From: Thermoleophilia bacterium
GTDB lineage: Bacteria; Actinomycetota; Thermoleophilia; UBA2241
Direction of reading: 5' to 3'
NCBI GenBank assembly: GCA_041393415.1
Contig: JAWKKE010000001.1
Coordinates: 1-64,000, forward strand
DNA: 64,000 nucleotides
A model generated the notes under the pieces. That model did not search any database. It was not told where the DNA came from and was given only the letters and a program-made list of their open reading frames with translations. Positions within the stretch are counted from its first letter, which is position 1. Each line of letters begins with the position of its first letter. Made by a program: the position numbers and the translations under genes. Positions 1 through 9,375 of the stretch are shown in pieces.

Positions 1-99
1 CGGGCCGGCCGCGCCCCCCACCCCGGGTGAGCGGCCGGCCGCCGCGGCACGATCGACCCGCGCGTCGCCGCGACAGCGCAGCATGGTAGCCTGACGACC

Positions 100-3000
100 G
101 TGAATCGCCCCCCACGCCATCGGCCACAGGCCAGCGACGTGACGCCGCCGAACGGCGCCACGTCCGCAGGCGAGTGGCGCTTCTGGATCGACCGCGGCGG
201 GACCTTCACCGACGTTGTGGCCCGCCGTCCAGACGGCGCACTCCTCATCCGGAAGCTGCTCTCGGAGAACCCAGAGCGCTACCGCGACGCGGCGGTCGCG
301 GCTGTGCGAGCGGTCCTCCGAGAACACGGCAGATCCGAGAACGATGTCGCCGAGGTGCGCATGGGCACCACCGTGGCCACCAACGCCCTGCTCGAACGCC
401 ACGGCGAACCGACGCTGCTCGCGGTCACCAAAGGCCTTGGAGACGCGCTGCGCATCGCTTATCAGAACCGTCCCGACATCTTCGCCCTCGATATCCGACT
501 GCCCGAGGTGCTCTACGCGGATGTCCTGGAGATCGACGAACGCCTGGATGCCGACGGTGGCGTCGTACGCCCGCTCGACGAAGTGGCGACGGCACACGCC
601 CTGCAGGAAGCGCGCCGCACCGGGCTCCGTTCGATCGCCGTCGCGCTCATGCACGGCTTTCGCTTTCCCGAGCACGAGCGGCGCGTGGCGGAGCTGGCGC
701 GCGCCGCCGGCTTCACCCAGATCTCGGTGTCGCACGAGGTCAGCCCCCTGGCGAAGCTGATCGGGCGCGGCGAGACTACCGTCGTCGACGCGTACCTCAC
801 GCCGATCCTGAGACGCTACGTGGATCAGGTGGCCGCCGACCTCGAGTCGGGCGGCACGGCCGCTGCGCCCGTCATGCGGCTGCGCTTCATGCAGTCACAC
901 GGCGGCCTGACCGATGCCCGTCTCTTTCGCGGCAAGGACGCCGTGCTCTCCGGACCCGCGGGCGGGATCATCGGCGCTGTCGAGACGTGCCGCCGCATCG
1001 GTTTCGATCGCCTCATCACCTTCGACATGGGCGGCACCTCGACAGACGTCTCGCACTACGCCGGTGAGCTCGAGCGCAGCATCGAAAGCGAGGTCGCCGG
1101 CACCAGAGTACGAGCGCCGATGCTGCGCATCCACACCGTCGCCGCCGGCGGCGGCTCGATCTGCGGCTTCAGCGAGGGTCGGTATCGCGTCGGTCCGGCG
1201 AGCGCCGGCGCCGACCCCGGACCGGCGTGCTACGGCAAAGGCGGGCCGCTCACGATCACCGACTGCAACGTTGTGCTCGGCAAACTGCAGCCCGCGCTCT
1301 TCCCGCGGGTGTTCGGCCGGCACGGGAATGAGAGCATCGATGACGCCGCCGCACGAGGAGCCCTGACGGCGATGGCGGCACACCTGACGGACGAGGGGGT
1401 GCCGCCCAAGTCGCTCGAGCAGCTCGCCGACGACTACGTCCGCGTCGCCTGCGATGCCATGGCTCGTGCGATCAAGCGCGTCTCGACGCAGCGCGGCTAC
1501 GATGTCGGTGAGGCCGCCCTGTGCTGCTTCGGCGGCGCCGCCGGACAGCATGCCTGTCTGGTCGCCGACGCCCTCGGCATGAAGACAGTGCTGCTCCACC
1601 CTCTGGCGGGGGTCCTGAGCGCCTACGGCATGGGTCTGGCGGCCGTGCGCAGCATGCGCGAGCGCAGCCTCGATGTGCCGCTCGATGAGACGCGCACAGA
1701 ACAGGAAGCGACACGCGCCGACGCGACGATCGCGCCCACGCTCGCCGAGCTGCGCGAAGAGGCCGTCGCCGACCTCGTGCGACAGGGATTCGCCGCGGAC
1801 GAGCTGAAGCTCGCGACACGCGCCGTCGTCAAGTACGCCGGGACCGATGTGGGTCTCGAGCTGGACTGGGAAGCCGGCCGGGAGATGAGCGCTGCCTTTC
1901 GCACGCTGCATCGCCGGCGGTACGGCTTCGTCATGCCGGGGCGGCCGCTGGTGGTCGATAGACTCATCGTAGAGGCGATCGGCCGTGGGCCGAGCGAGGC
2001 TGCACACGACAATGCCTTGGCGATAGACACAGTCGCTAACGTCACCGCAGCCGCGGATGCGCCTGCCCGCCAGGTGCGGATGTTCTCCGCCGGCAGCTGG
2101 CACGCGGCGACGGCGGTGGATCGTAAGGACTTGACGCCGGGTGCAACGCTCGAAGGCCCGGCGATCGTCCACGAGCCGACCAGCACGACCGTCGTCGAGC
2201 CCGGCTGGCGAGCCGAGCTTCTCGCCGGCGGCGAGCTCCTCCTGCGGAGAAGCCGGCCGCCGGCCCGCTTCGCGACCGACCCGTCGCGTCCCTCCCCACT
2301 CCTGCTCGAGATCTTCAACAACCTCTTCATGTCGATCGCCGAACAGATGGGCGCCACCCTGGCAACCACCGCCTGCTCCGTCAACATCAAGGAGCGCCTC
2401 GACTTCAGCTGCGCCATCTTCGACGACGCCGGCGACATGGTGGCCAATGCCCCTCATCTGCCTGTTCACCTCGGCTCCATGGGCGCCGCCGTCAAGGAGG
2501 TGATCGCGCGTCACTGCGACACCATGCGCCCAGACGACGCCTACCTCCTCAACTCGCCCTACGCCGGCGGAACGCACCTGCCCGATCTCACCGTCGTGAC
2601 ACCCGTATTCGCGGTGGCGGATGAGGCGGCCAGCGAGGCAAACCACTGCGACTCGGCACGCGCGCCGCTCTTCTACGTCGCCGCACGCGCCCACCACGCC
2701 GACATCGGCGGCACCACGCCGGGATCCATGCCGCCGCACAGCCGCACGATCGTCGAGGAGGGCGTCCTCATCGAGGACTTCCTCCTCGTTGCCGCCGGGC
2801 ACTGGCGAGAGGCAGAGGTGAGCGCCCTCCTGCAGAACGCACCGTACCCCGTCCGCGATCTGGAGCAGAACCTCGCCGACCTGCGCGCTCAGGTGGCCGC
2901 CAACGCCCGCGGAGCCATCGAGTTGCGGCGCATGATGGAGCACTACGGCGTCGGCGTGGTGAGCGCCTATATGCACCACGTGCAGGACAACGCCGAGGAG

Positions 3001-3864
3001 GCGGTCCGACGCGTCATCGACCGCCTCAGCGACGGCGACTTTCGTCAAGAACTGGATGACGGCGGCGCGATCCGGGTGAGGGTGAGCGTCGATCGCGCCA
3101 CACGTTCGGCCACCATCGACTTGACCGGCACCTCCACGCAGCGGCCGGACAACTTCAACGCACCGGCGGCGGTGTGCACGGCCGCGGTGCTCTACGTCTT
3201 CCGCACACTCGTACAAGCAGACATTCCCTTGAACGCCGGCTGCTTGCGACCGCTGCGTCTCATCCTGCCGCCGGATTCGATGGTGCAACCACGTCCGCCG
3301 GCCGCCGTCGCCGCGGGCAACGTCGAGACGTCGCAGGCGATCACGAACGCGCTCTTGGGAGCTCTGGGCGTGTGCGCCGCCTCCCAGGGCACGATGAACA
3401 ACCTCACCTTCGGCAACGCCCGCCACCAGTACTACGAGACAATCTGCGGTGGCGCCGGTGCCGGCCCAACCTGGGACGGCTGCAGCGCCGTGCAGACACA
3501 CATGACCAACTCACGGCTCACCGACCCTGAGATCCTCGAGCAGAGATACCCGGTGAGAGTTGAGGAGTTCCGCCTGCGCCGTGGCAGCGGCGGCGACGGC
3601 AGACACCGCGGCGGCGACGGAGTGGTCCGCCGCCTGCGCTTCCTGGAGCCGCTCTCCGCGGCGATCGTCTCGAGCGGCCGCCGCGTTGCGCCCTACGGGC
3701 TCGCCGGCGGCCTCCCCGGCGCCCCAGGCCGCAACGCTGTGGAGCACGTCGACGGAACCGTGGAGGAACTGCCAGGTGTCGCCGCAATCGAGGCGACAAG
3801 CGGCGACGTGCTCGTCATTGAGACGCCGGGCGGCGGCGGCTACGGCGAGTCGGCCACGCGCTGA
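100..3864 (+). CDS. 5-oxoprolinase (ATP-hydrolysing), fused HyuA-HyuB type
   Basis: Predicted to open 5-oxoproline to glutamate with ATP in the cytoplasm. The N-terminal hydantoinase-A half begins with WIDRGGTFTD (about residues 29-38) and has the second sugar-kinase-like phosphate motif DMGGTSTDVS near residue 309. The hydantoinase-B half starts near residue 734 (IFNNLFMSIAEQMG) and contains AHHADIGGTTPGSMPPHSR near residue 865. At 1254 residues it matches the single-chain 5-oxoprolinases rather than split HyuA/HyuB pairs, so a hydantoinase acting on a related ring remains possible. The start is GTG. The 99 bases before it hold no gene, and no other hydantoin genes are nearby. It converges on the LapA-like gene with a 13-base gap. 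Confidence 0.88.
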   Translation: MNRPPRHRPQASDVTPPNGATSAGEWRFWIDRGGTFTDVVARRPDGALLIRKLLSENPERYRDAAVAAVRAVLREHGRSENDVAEVRMGTTVATNALLERHGEPTLLAVTKGLGDALRIAYQNRPDIFALDIRLPEVLYADVLEIDERLDADGGVVRPLDEVATAHALQEARRTGLRSIAVALMHGFRFPEHERRVAELARAAGFTQISVSHEVSPLAKLIGRGETTVVDAYLTPILRRYVDQVAADLESGGTAAAPVMRLRFMQSHGGLTDARLFRGKDAVLSGPAGGIIGAVETCRRIGFDRLITFDMGGTSTDVSHYAGELERSIESEVAGTRVRAPMLRIHTVAAGGGSICGFSEGRYRVGPASAGADPGPACYGKGGPLTITDCNVVLGKLQPALFPRVFGRHGNESIDDAAARGALTAMAAHLTDEGVPPKSLEQLADDYVRVACDAMARAIKRVSTQRGYDVGEAALCCFGGAAGQHACLVADALGMKTVLLHPLAGVLSAYGMGLAAVRSMRERSLDVPLDETRTEQEATRADATIAPTLAELREEAVADLVRQGFAADELKLATRAVVKYAGTDVGLELDWEAGREMSAAFRTLHRRRYGFVMPGRPLVVDRLIVEAIGRGPSEAAHDNALAIDTVANVTAAADAPARQVRMFSAGSWHAATAVDRKDLTPGATLEGPAIVHEPTSTTVVEPGWRAELLAGGELLLRRSRPPARFATDPSRPSPLLLEIFNNLFMSIAEQMGATLATTACSVNIKERLDFSCAIFDDAGDMVANAPHLPVHLGSMGAAVKEVIARHCDTMRPDDAYLLNSPYAGGTHLPDLTVVTPVFAVADEAASEANHCDSARAPLFYVAARAHHADIGGTTPGSMPPHSRTIVEEGVLIEDFLLVAAGHWREAEVSALLQNAPYPVRDLEQNLADLRAQVAANARGAIELRRMMEHYGVGVVSAYMHHVQDNAEEAVRRVIDRLSDGDFRQELDDGGAIRVRVSVDRATRSATIDLTGTSTQRPDNFNAPAAVCTAAVLYVFRTLVQADIPLNAGCLRPLRLILPPDSMVQPRPPAAVAAGNVETSQAITNALLGALGVCAASQGTMNNLTFGNARHQYYETICGGAGAGPTWDGCSAVQTHMTNSRLTDPEILEQRYPVRVEEFRLRRGSGGDGRHRGGDGVVRRLRFLEPLSAAIVSSGRRVAPYGLAGGLPGAPGRNAVEHVDGTVEELPGVAAIEATSGDVLVIETPGGGGYGESATR

Positions 3865-3877
3865 CTCGCCCTCGACC

Positions 3878-4165
3878 TCAGCCCACCCGGCGGCGCGCCT
3901 CCTTGCGCCGGCGCCGCCAGAGAAGCGTGTTCACGAGCATGCCGGCAAGGAAGCCGATGACCAGCGTGAAGACGAGCATCAGCCACTTGGCGAGCTGGAA
4001 ACCCCAAAACAGGAAGCTCCACTCCACCGTCTCGGTGTTCTGGAGAATGAAGATCAGGATGAGGAGGGCAATGCCGCCAGCCACAGCGAGCTTGACGATC
4101 GCCGCGGTCCCGAGACCGCTCTTGCCCTGCGGACGCACCTGAACCTGCGGCGGTGTGGAGCTCAT
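3878..4165 (-). CDS. LapA/DUF1049-domain small membrane protein
   Basis: A 95-residue protein with two predicted membrane helices (about residues 24-42 and 58-80), the motif NTETVEWSFLFW between them and a basic C-terminal tail (RRRRKEARRR). This is the layout of the lipopolysaccharide-assembly-protein-A (DUF1049) family. In Gram-negatives the family works in LPS assembly. In Gram-positive-like genomes the role is unknown, so only membrane location is supported here. It is transcribed alone, back to back with the hdrA operon across a 223-base promoter region. Confidence 0.75.
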   Translation of the reverse strand: MSSTPPQVQVRPQGKSGLGTAAIVKLAVAGGIALLILIFILQNTETVEWSFLFWGFQLAKWLMLVFTLVIGFLAGMLVNTLLWRRRRKEARRRVG

Positions 4166-4272
4166 GTGGACCCCCTGGACACGATTGTCGAAGCCGACGC
4201 CGTCGAGTCACCATACCCTAGTCTCGGGCATTGGTCACGCACGGTCTATTTATCGGACAATATTCACCCGGA

Positions 4273-4303
4273 TTGGACGTCGCCGAAGCCGGCCCGGTAT
4301 ACT
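4273..4303 (+). promoter_or_regulatory. Probable sigma70-type promoter of the hdrA-metF operon
   Basis: TTGGAC at 4273-4278 and TATACT at 4298-4303 are separated by 19 bases, slightly longer than the ideal 17. The first gene starts 85 bases downstream behind a clear AAGGAG ribosome site at 4379-4384. This is the best promoter-like pair in the 223-base divergent gap. Confidence 0.5.
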
Positions 4304-4388
4304 CTTACGGCACCCATATGGGATGCCGAGTGACGCTGTCCCCACACCCGCTGGGCCTGCCCCTGCGCGTTCTCTGTGAAGGAGTGGT

Positions 4389-7300
4389 ATGTCGGGCACA
4401 TCCCCGAAGACAACCGGCGCCGCGCTCGTCCTAGGCGGTGGCGTCGCCGGTATTCAGTGTTCCCTCGACCTCGCCGAGGGCGGCTACAAGGTCTATCTCG
4501 TCGAACGAGCGCCGGTTCTCGGCGGCCACATGGCCCAGCTCGACAAAACGTTCCCCACCAACGACTGCTCCATGTGCACGTTGGCGCCCAAGCTCGTCGA
4601 GGCAGAGCGCCACCTCAACATCGAGATGATCACCGACTCCGAGCTCATCGGCTTGGAAGGTGAGCCCGGACAGTTCACGGCCAAGGTGTATCACCACGCG
4701 CGCTTCGTCGATCCCGACATCTGTACGAGCTGCGGCGAATGCGCCCCCGCGTGCCCCGTGCACGTGCGGGACAACTACAATCAGGGGCTCAACGAGCGCA
4801 AGGCGATCTACAAGCTCTACCCTCAGGCCGTGCCCAACACCTACGCGGTCGACAAACGCGGCTACTCGCCCTGCAAGACGGCCTGCGCCGTGCAGACCTC
4901 GGCCCAGGGCTACATCGCCCTGATCCGCGAGGGTAAGTTCGAACAGGCGTACAAGGTCGCGGCCGAGCCCAACCCGTTCCCGTCCGTCTGTGGCCGCGTC
5001 TGTGCGCACGCCTGCGAAACGGCGTGCTCGCGCGGCAAGGTGGACGAGCCCATCGCCATCGCCAGTCTCAAGCGCTTCGTCTGCGATGTCGCCGCACCGA
5101 CCGAGCTGCCGCAAGCGCTGCCGGTGACCTACGAAGAGAAGGTGGCCATCATCGGCGGCGGGCCCACAGGCCTCTCCGCTGCCCGCGACCTCGCCCAGTA
5201 CGGCTACGCCTGCACGGTCTTCGAGGCGCTCCCGGTTGCCGGTGGCATGCTCCGTGTCGGCATCCCCGACCATCGCCTGCCACACGACGTGTTGCAGCGT
5301 GAAATCGACCTCATCTGCGCGCTTGGCCCCGAACTGCGCCTCAACCAGCGCTGCGGCGTCGACTTCACGGTCGACTCACTCTTCGCCGACGGCTACAAGG
5401 CCGTCTTCCTCGGCGTCGGCCTGCAGAAGGGACTGCCCTCGCCCGTCGCCGGCGACGATCTGCAGGGCGCGATGCAGGCGGTCGACTTCCTGCGCGAGGT
5501 CAACATGGGGCACCCGCCCGCCGTGGGCGAGCGGGTGGTCGTGATCGGCGGCGGCGACGTGGCCTTCGACACAGCCCGCAGCGCCCTGCGCATCCAGGCG
5601 CCGTCCGGCACCTACCCAGACGTCACTATCGCCTACCGGCGTACTGCCACCGAGATGCCGGCCTCTCCCGAAGAGATCGAGGAGGGCCTACACGAGCAAC
5701 TCCGCATCGAGTACCTTGTGGCCCCGGTCGAGATTCTCGGCAAAGACGGCAAGGTCTCCGGGATCAAACTGCAGCGCATGCAGCTCGGCGAGCCGGACGA
5801 GAAGGGCCGGCGCCGTCCCGTACCCATCGACGGCTCCTTCGTCGAGCTCCCCTGCGACACGGTCATCATGGCCATCGGCCAGGCGCTCGTCGACGACTTC
5901 GCGAAGGACCTGGACGGCGTCGTCATCGAACGCGACCAGATCAAGATCGACGCGGCCACCATGGCGACCGGCCGCGACGGCGTCTTCGCCGGCGGCGACG
6001 TGGCCGCCCTGGGGCCGCTGACCGCCATCGAGGCGGTGGCTGCCGGTCGCCGCGCCGCCGCCGAGATCCACAACTACCTCCGCGGTGAGCGCCTCATTAC
6101 GCTCTGGGACAACGCGCTGCCGGTGGCCGAGGCCGACCCGGACGTGGTCGCCAAGACGGCCATCGAGGGGCGCGTGCCCATGCCCGTCCACAACGGCCCC
6201 ACGCGGCGCACGAACTGGCAAGAGGTACGCAAGGGCTACTCCGAGGAGGAGGCCGTCCGCGAGGCCTCGCGCTGTCTCGACTGCGCCATCTGCAGCGAGT
6301 GCATGGAGTGTGTACGCGTCTGCGGCCCGGGCGCTCTCTGCCACGACGAGCGCGACAAGGAGATGGAGCTCGAGGTCGGCGCCGTCGTCATGGCGACCGG
6401 CTACGACCTCTACGACCCCGGCGAGAAGAGCGAGTACGGCTACCGCCGCTACCCCAACGTGCTCTCGGCGCTGGAGTACGAGCGCATGCTGAGCGCCAGC
6501 GGCCCCACCGTCGGCGAAGTCAAGCGCGTCAGCGACGGCGCGCATCCCAAGAAGATCGCCTTCATCCAGTGCGTCGGCTCGCGCGATCAGAACCACGAGT
6601 ACTGCTCCAGCGTCTGCTGCACCTACGCCAACAAGCAGGCCATGCTCACGATCGATCACGAGCCCGACTGCGAGCCCACCGTATTCCTCATGGACATGCG
6701 CGCCCAAGGCAAGGGCTTCGACGCCTTCTATCAGCGCGCTATCGGCAAGGGCGTGCAGTTCGTGCGCTCGCGCCCGTCGTACATCAAGGAGGATCCGCGC
6801 AGCAACGATCTGCTCCTGAGCTGGGAGGACGAGGCCGGCAAGCTGCACGAGTCGCGCTTCGATATGGTCGTGCTCTCCGCCGGCTTGGAACCGGCGCGCA
6901 AGGCGCAGGAGGCCGCCAGCCACGTCGGCATCGCCCTCAACCGCCACGGCTTCTGCCAACTAGACGAATTCGCCCCCCTGCAGACCAGTCGTGAGGGGGT
7001 CTTCGTCGCCGGTCCGTTCGGCGAGCCGAAAGACATCCCCGACTCGGTGGCACAGGCCTCGGCCGCCGCCGCCCGCGTCATGACGCAGCTCGCCGACTCG
7101 CGCGGTACGCTCACCGTCGAGCCCGAGCACCCAGCGGAACGCGACGTGAGCCAGGAAGAAGCGCGCGTCGGCGTCTTCGTCTGCCATTGCGGCAGCAACA
7201 TCGCCGGCGTCATCGACGTCGAGAACGTCGCCAAGTACGCGCAAGATCTGCCCAACGTCGTCTACTCGACGAACACGATCTACGCCTGCTCGGGCGACTC

Positions 7301-8834
7301 CCTCGGCCAGATCCGCGAGAAGATCGCCGAGCACAATCTCAACCGTATCGTCGTCGCCAGCTGCACGCCGCGCACACACGAGCCCATCTTCCAGGACACG
7401 ATGCGCGAGGCGGGCCTCAACCCGTACCTCTTCGAGATGGCCAACATCCGCGACCAGGCGAGTTGGGTACACGCCTCCGAACCGGAGAAGGCCACGGACA
7501 AGGCGCGCGACCTGGTGCGCATGTCGGTCGCGCGTGCCCGCATGCTCGAGCCGCTCTACAAGGTAGACGTGCCGCTCTCGCACGCGGCGATCATCCTCGG
7601 CGGCGGCATCGCCGGCATGACGGCCGCCGCGGCGCTCGGCGAGATGGGCCACGCCGTTCACCTCGTGGAGCGCAGCGACCACCTCGGCGGCCACGCCCTC
7701 GAGCTCAGCCGCACGATCCGCGGCGGCAACCCCGCCGACCACGTGCGCGCGCTTGAGCAGCGCCTCATCGAGAACCCCAACGTCCACATCCACCTCGACG
7801 CCGAGCTCGCCGACTTCCACGGCTTCATCGGCAACTTCTCCGGTGCCATCGTGGCCCATGACGGCAAGCGCGAGACCGTGGACCACGGCGTCGTCGTCGT
7901 CGCCACGGGCGCGCGCGAGGATCGCCCGGCCCTCTACGGTCTGGGCGACAGCGAGCGCGTCGTCACCGGCATGGACCTCGAGCGAATGCTCAAGGAGAAG
8001 GATCCAGCGCTCGACGCAGTCGGCTCAGTCGGCTTCATGCTCTGCGCCGGATCACTCGACGAGACACACCCCTACTGCTCGCGCACCTGCTGCCAGCAGA
8101 GCATCAAGAACGCGATCGCGCTCAAGGAGCAGAATCCAGCACGTCCGGTCTACGTGTGGTTCAAGGAGATCCGCACCTTCGGCTTCCTCGAGGAGCACTA
8201 CACGAAAGCGCGTGAACTCGGCGTCATCTTCACTCGCTACGACAACCAGAGCACACCCAACGTGAGCGCCAACGGCGACCTGTGGGTGGCCTATCGCGAC
8301 CCGCACCTGGGCCGCGACATCGAGGTGCCGCTCGATCTCCTCGTGCTGGCGACGCCGTCCATCCCCAACGAGGGCGGTGACGCCATCGGCAAGCTGCTCA
8401 AGGTGCCGCAGACGGCCGAGGGCTTCTTCCTCGAGGCCCACATCAAGCTGCGGCCGGTCGATTTCGGCGCCGAGGGCATCTTCCTCTGCGGCGCCGCGCA
8501 CTACCCCAAGAGCCTCGACGAGGCGATCAGCCAGGGCTACGCGGCCGCAGCCCGCGCCGCCGCCGTCCTCGCCAAGCCGGTCATCAAGGCCGGCGGCGTG
8601 GTGGCGGAGGTCGACCAAGACAAGTGCGCCGCCTGCCTCACCTGCGTACGCGTCTGCCCGTACGAGGTGCCCGTCATCGAGCCCGAGACGAAGAAGGCCA
8701 AGATCGAGGCGGCCGCCTGCCAGGGCTGCGGCATCTGCGTCAGCGAGTGCCCGGTCAAGGCGATCACCCTGCACCACTACACCGACGCGCAGATCTTCGC
8801 CAAGGAAGAGGCGCTCTTCATGGAGCTGAGCTGA
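4389..8834 (+). CDS. hdrA: HdrA-GltD-HdrA fusion, flavin subunit of the MTHFR/heterodisulfide-reductase-like complex
   Basis: A 1481-residue iron-sulfur flavoprotein predicted to collect electrons for the linked methylenetetrahydrofolate reductase. Module 1 has an FAD motif near residue 11, CSMC, then a [4Fe-4S] motif at C112/C115/C118/C122. A GltD-like unit is inserted at about residues 160-590, with C162 onward, a second FAD motif near 252 (VAIIGGGPTG) and an NAD(P)H motif near 383 (VVVIGGGDVA). HdrA sequence then resumes with a Cys cluster at C629-C645. Module 2 starts near 925 with CHCGSN (C932, C934), has an FAD motif near 1068, and ends with two ferredoxin motifs (C1413-C1423 and C1444-C1454). 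HdrA alone is usually about 650 residues, so this is a double HdrA with an inserted NADPH-type domain. mvhD follows after one base. Identity of the modules is clear; electron donor and bifurcation are inference. Confidence 0.9.
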   Translation: MSGTSPKTTGAALVLGGGVAGIQCSLDLAEGGYKVYLVERAPVLGGHMAQLDKTFPTNDCSMCTLAPKLVEAERHLNIEMITDSELIGLEGEPGQFTAKVYHHARFVDPDICTSCGECAPACPVHVRDNYNQGLNERKAIYKLYPQAVPNTYAVDKRGYSPCKTACAVQTSAQGYIALIREGKFEQAYKVAAEPNPFPSVCGRVCAHACETACSRGKVDEPIAIASLKRFVCDVAAPTELPQALPVTYEEKVAIIGGGPTGLSAARDLAQYGYACTVFEALPVAGGMLRVGIPDHRLPHDVLQREIDLICALGPELRLNQRCGVDFTVDSLFADGYKAVFLGVGLQKGLPSPVAGDDLQGAMQAVDFLREVNMGHPPAVGERVVVIGGGDVAFDTARSALRIQAPSGTYPDVTIAYRRTATEMPASPEEIEEGLHEQLRIEYLVAPVEILGKDGKVSGIKLQRMQLGEPDEKGRRRPVPIDGSFVELPCDTVIMAIGQALVDDFAKDLDGVVIERDQIKIDAATMATGRDGVFAGGDVAALGPLTAIEAVAAGRRAAAEIHNYLRGERLITLWDNALPVAEADPDVVAKTAIEGRVPMPVHNGPTRRTNWQEVRKGYSEEEAVREASRCLDCAICSECMECVRVCGPGALCHDERDKEMELEVGAVVMATGYDLYDPGEKSEYGYRRYPNVLSALEYERMLSASGPTVGEVKRVSDGAHPKKIAFIQCVGSRDQNHEYCSSVCCTYANKQAMLTIDHEPDCEPTVFLMDMRAQGKGFDAFYQRAIGKGVQFVRSRPSYIKEDPRSNDLLLSWEDEAGKLHESRFDMVVLSAGLEPARKAQEAASHVGIALNRHGFCQLDEFAPLQTSREGVFVAGPFGEPKDIPDSVAQASAAAARVMTQLADSRGTLTVEPEHPAERDVSQEEARVGVFVCHCGSNIAGVIDVENVAKYAQDLPNVVYSTNTIYACSGDSLGQIREKIAEHNLNRIVVASCTPRTHEPIFQDTMREAGLNPYLFEMANIRDQASWVHASEPEKATDKARDLVRMSVARARMLEPLYKVDVPLSHAAIILGGGIAGMTAAAALGEMGHAVHLVERSDHLGGHALELSRTIRGGNPADHVRALEQRLIENPNVHIHLDAELADFHGFIGNFSGAIVAHDGKRETVDHGVVVVATGAREDRPALYGLGDSERVVTGMDLERMLKEKDPALDAVGSVGFMLCAGSLDETHPYCSRTCCQQSIKNAIALKEQNPARPVYVWFKEIRTFGFLEEHYTKARELGVIFTRYDNQSTPNVSANGDLWVAYRDPHLGRDIEVPLDLLVLATPSIPNEGGDAIGKLLKVPQTAEGFFLEAHIKLRPVDFGAEGIFLCGAAHYPKSLDEAISQGYAAAARAAAVLAKPVIKAGGVVAEVDQDKCAACLTCVRVCPYEVPVIEPETKKAKIEAAACQGCGICVSECPVKAITLHHYTDAQIFAKEEALFMELS

Positions 8835-8835
8835 G

Positions 8836-9375
8836 ATGGCCGACACCGATGTGAAGACACCCGTGACCGAGACCGGCGAAGTCGCTCCCGAGGCCGCTGA
8901 GGTCGAGGCGGCGAAACCCGTCGACCCCAACTTCGAGCCCGAGATCATCGTGTTCGCCTGCCACTACTGCGCCTACGCCGCCGCCGACCTGGCCGGCAGC
9001 ATGCGCCTGCAGTATCCGTCCAACATCCGCATGATCAAGCTGCCCTGCACAGGCAAGCTCGAGGTCATCCACCTTCTGCGCGCCCTCGAGGGCGGCGCCG
9101 ACGGCGTCTACGCCGCCGGTTGCCTCGAGGGTGAGTGCCACTACCTCAAGGGCAACCTCTGGGCACGCAAGCGCATCGAACACGTCAAGACGCTCCTCGC
9201 CGAGGTCGGACTCGAGCCGGAGCGCGTCGAGATGTACAACATGTCGTCGGCGGAGGGCGCCAAGTTTGCCGATGCTGCGACCGAGTTCACGGAGCGCATC
9301 AAACAACTCGGTCCCAGCCCCATCAAACGCCCCACTCCCGTCGCGTCCACCGCCGAAGAAGGAAGGCGTGCATGA
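8836..9375 (+). CDS. mvhD: MvhD/FrhD-type hydrogenase iron-sulfur subunit
   Basis: A 179-residue protein predicted to carry a [2Fe-2S] cluster and pass electrons to or from HdrA. After a roughly 30-residue acidic, low-complexity leader it has the family cysteines ACHYCAY, LPCTGK and GCLEGECHY. The last motif is diagnostic for MvhD. It starts one base after hdrA and its end overlaps the metV start, so the three are surely co-transcribed. No hydrogenase large or small subunit is encoded in the window, which fits MvhD acting as an HdrA adaptor in a non-hydrogenase complex. Confidence 0.9.
   Translation: MADTDVKTPVTETGEVAPEAAEVEAAKPVDPNFEPEIIVFACHYCAYAAADLAGSMRLQYPSNIRMIKLPCTGKLEVIHLLRALEGGADGVYAAGCLEGECHYLKGNLWARKRIEHVKTLLAEVGLEPERVEMYNMSSAEGAKFADAATEFTERIKQLGPSPIKRPTPVASTAEEGRRA

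Noticed and set aside
895..3501. Long minus-strand open frame (868 codons) within the 5-oxoprolinase gene
   Set aside because: It lies wholly antisense to a gene with clear family motifs; its His/Val/Arg-rich sequence shows no domain, and long antisense frames are expected at this GC content.
5688..6959. Minus-strand open frame of 423 codons inside hdrA
   Set aside because: Antisense shadow of a conserved iron-sulfur flavoprotein; composition is low-complexity and no ribosome site is present.
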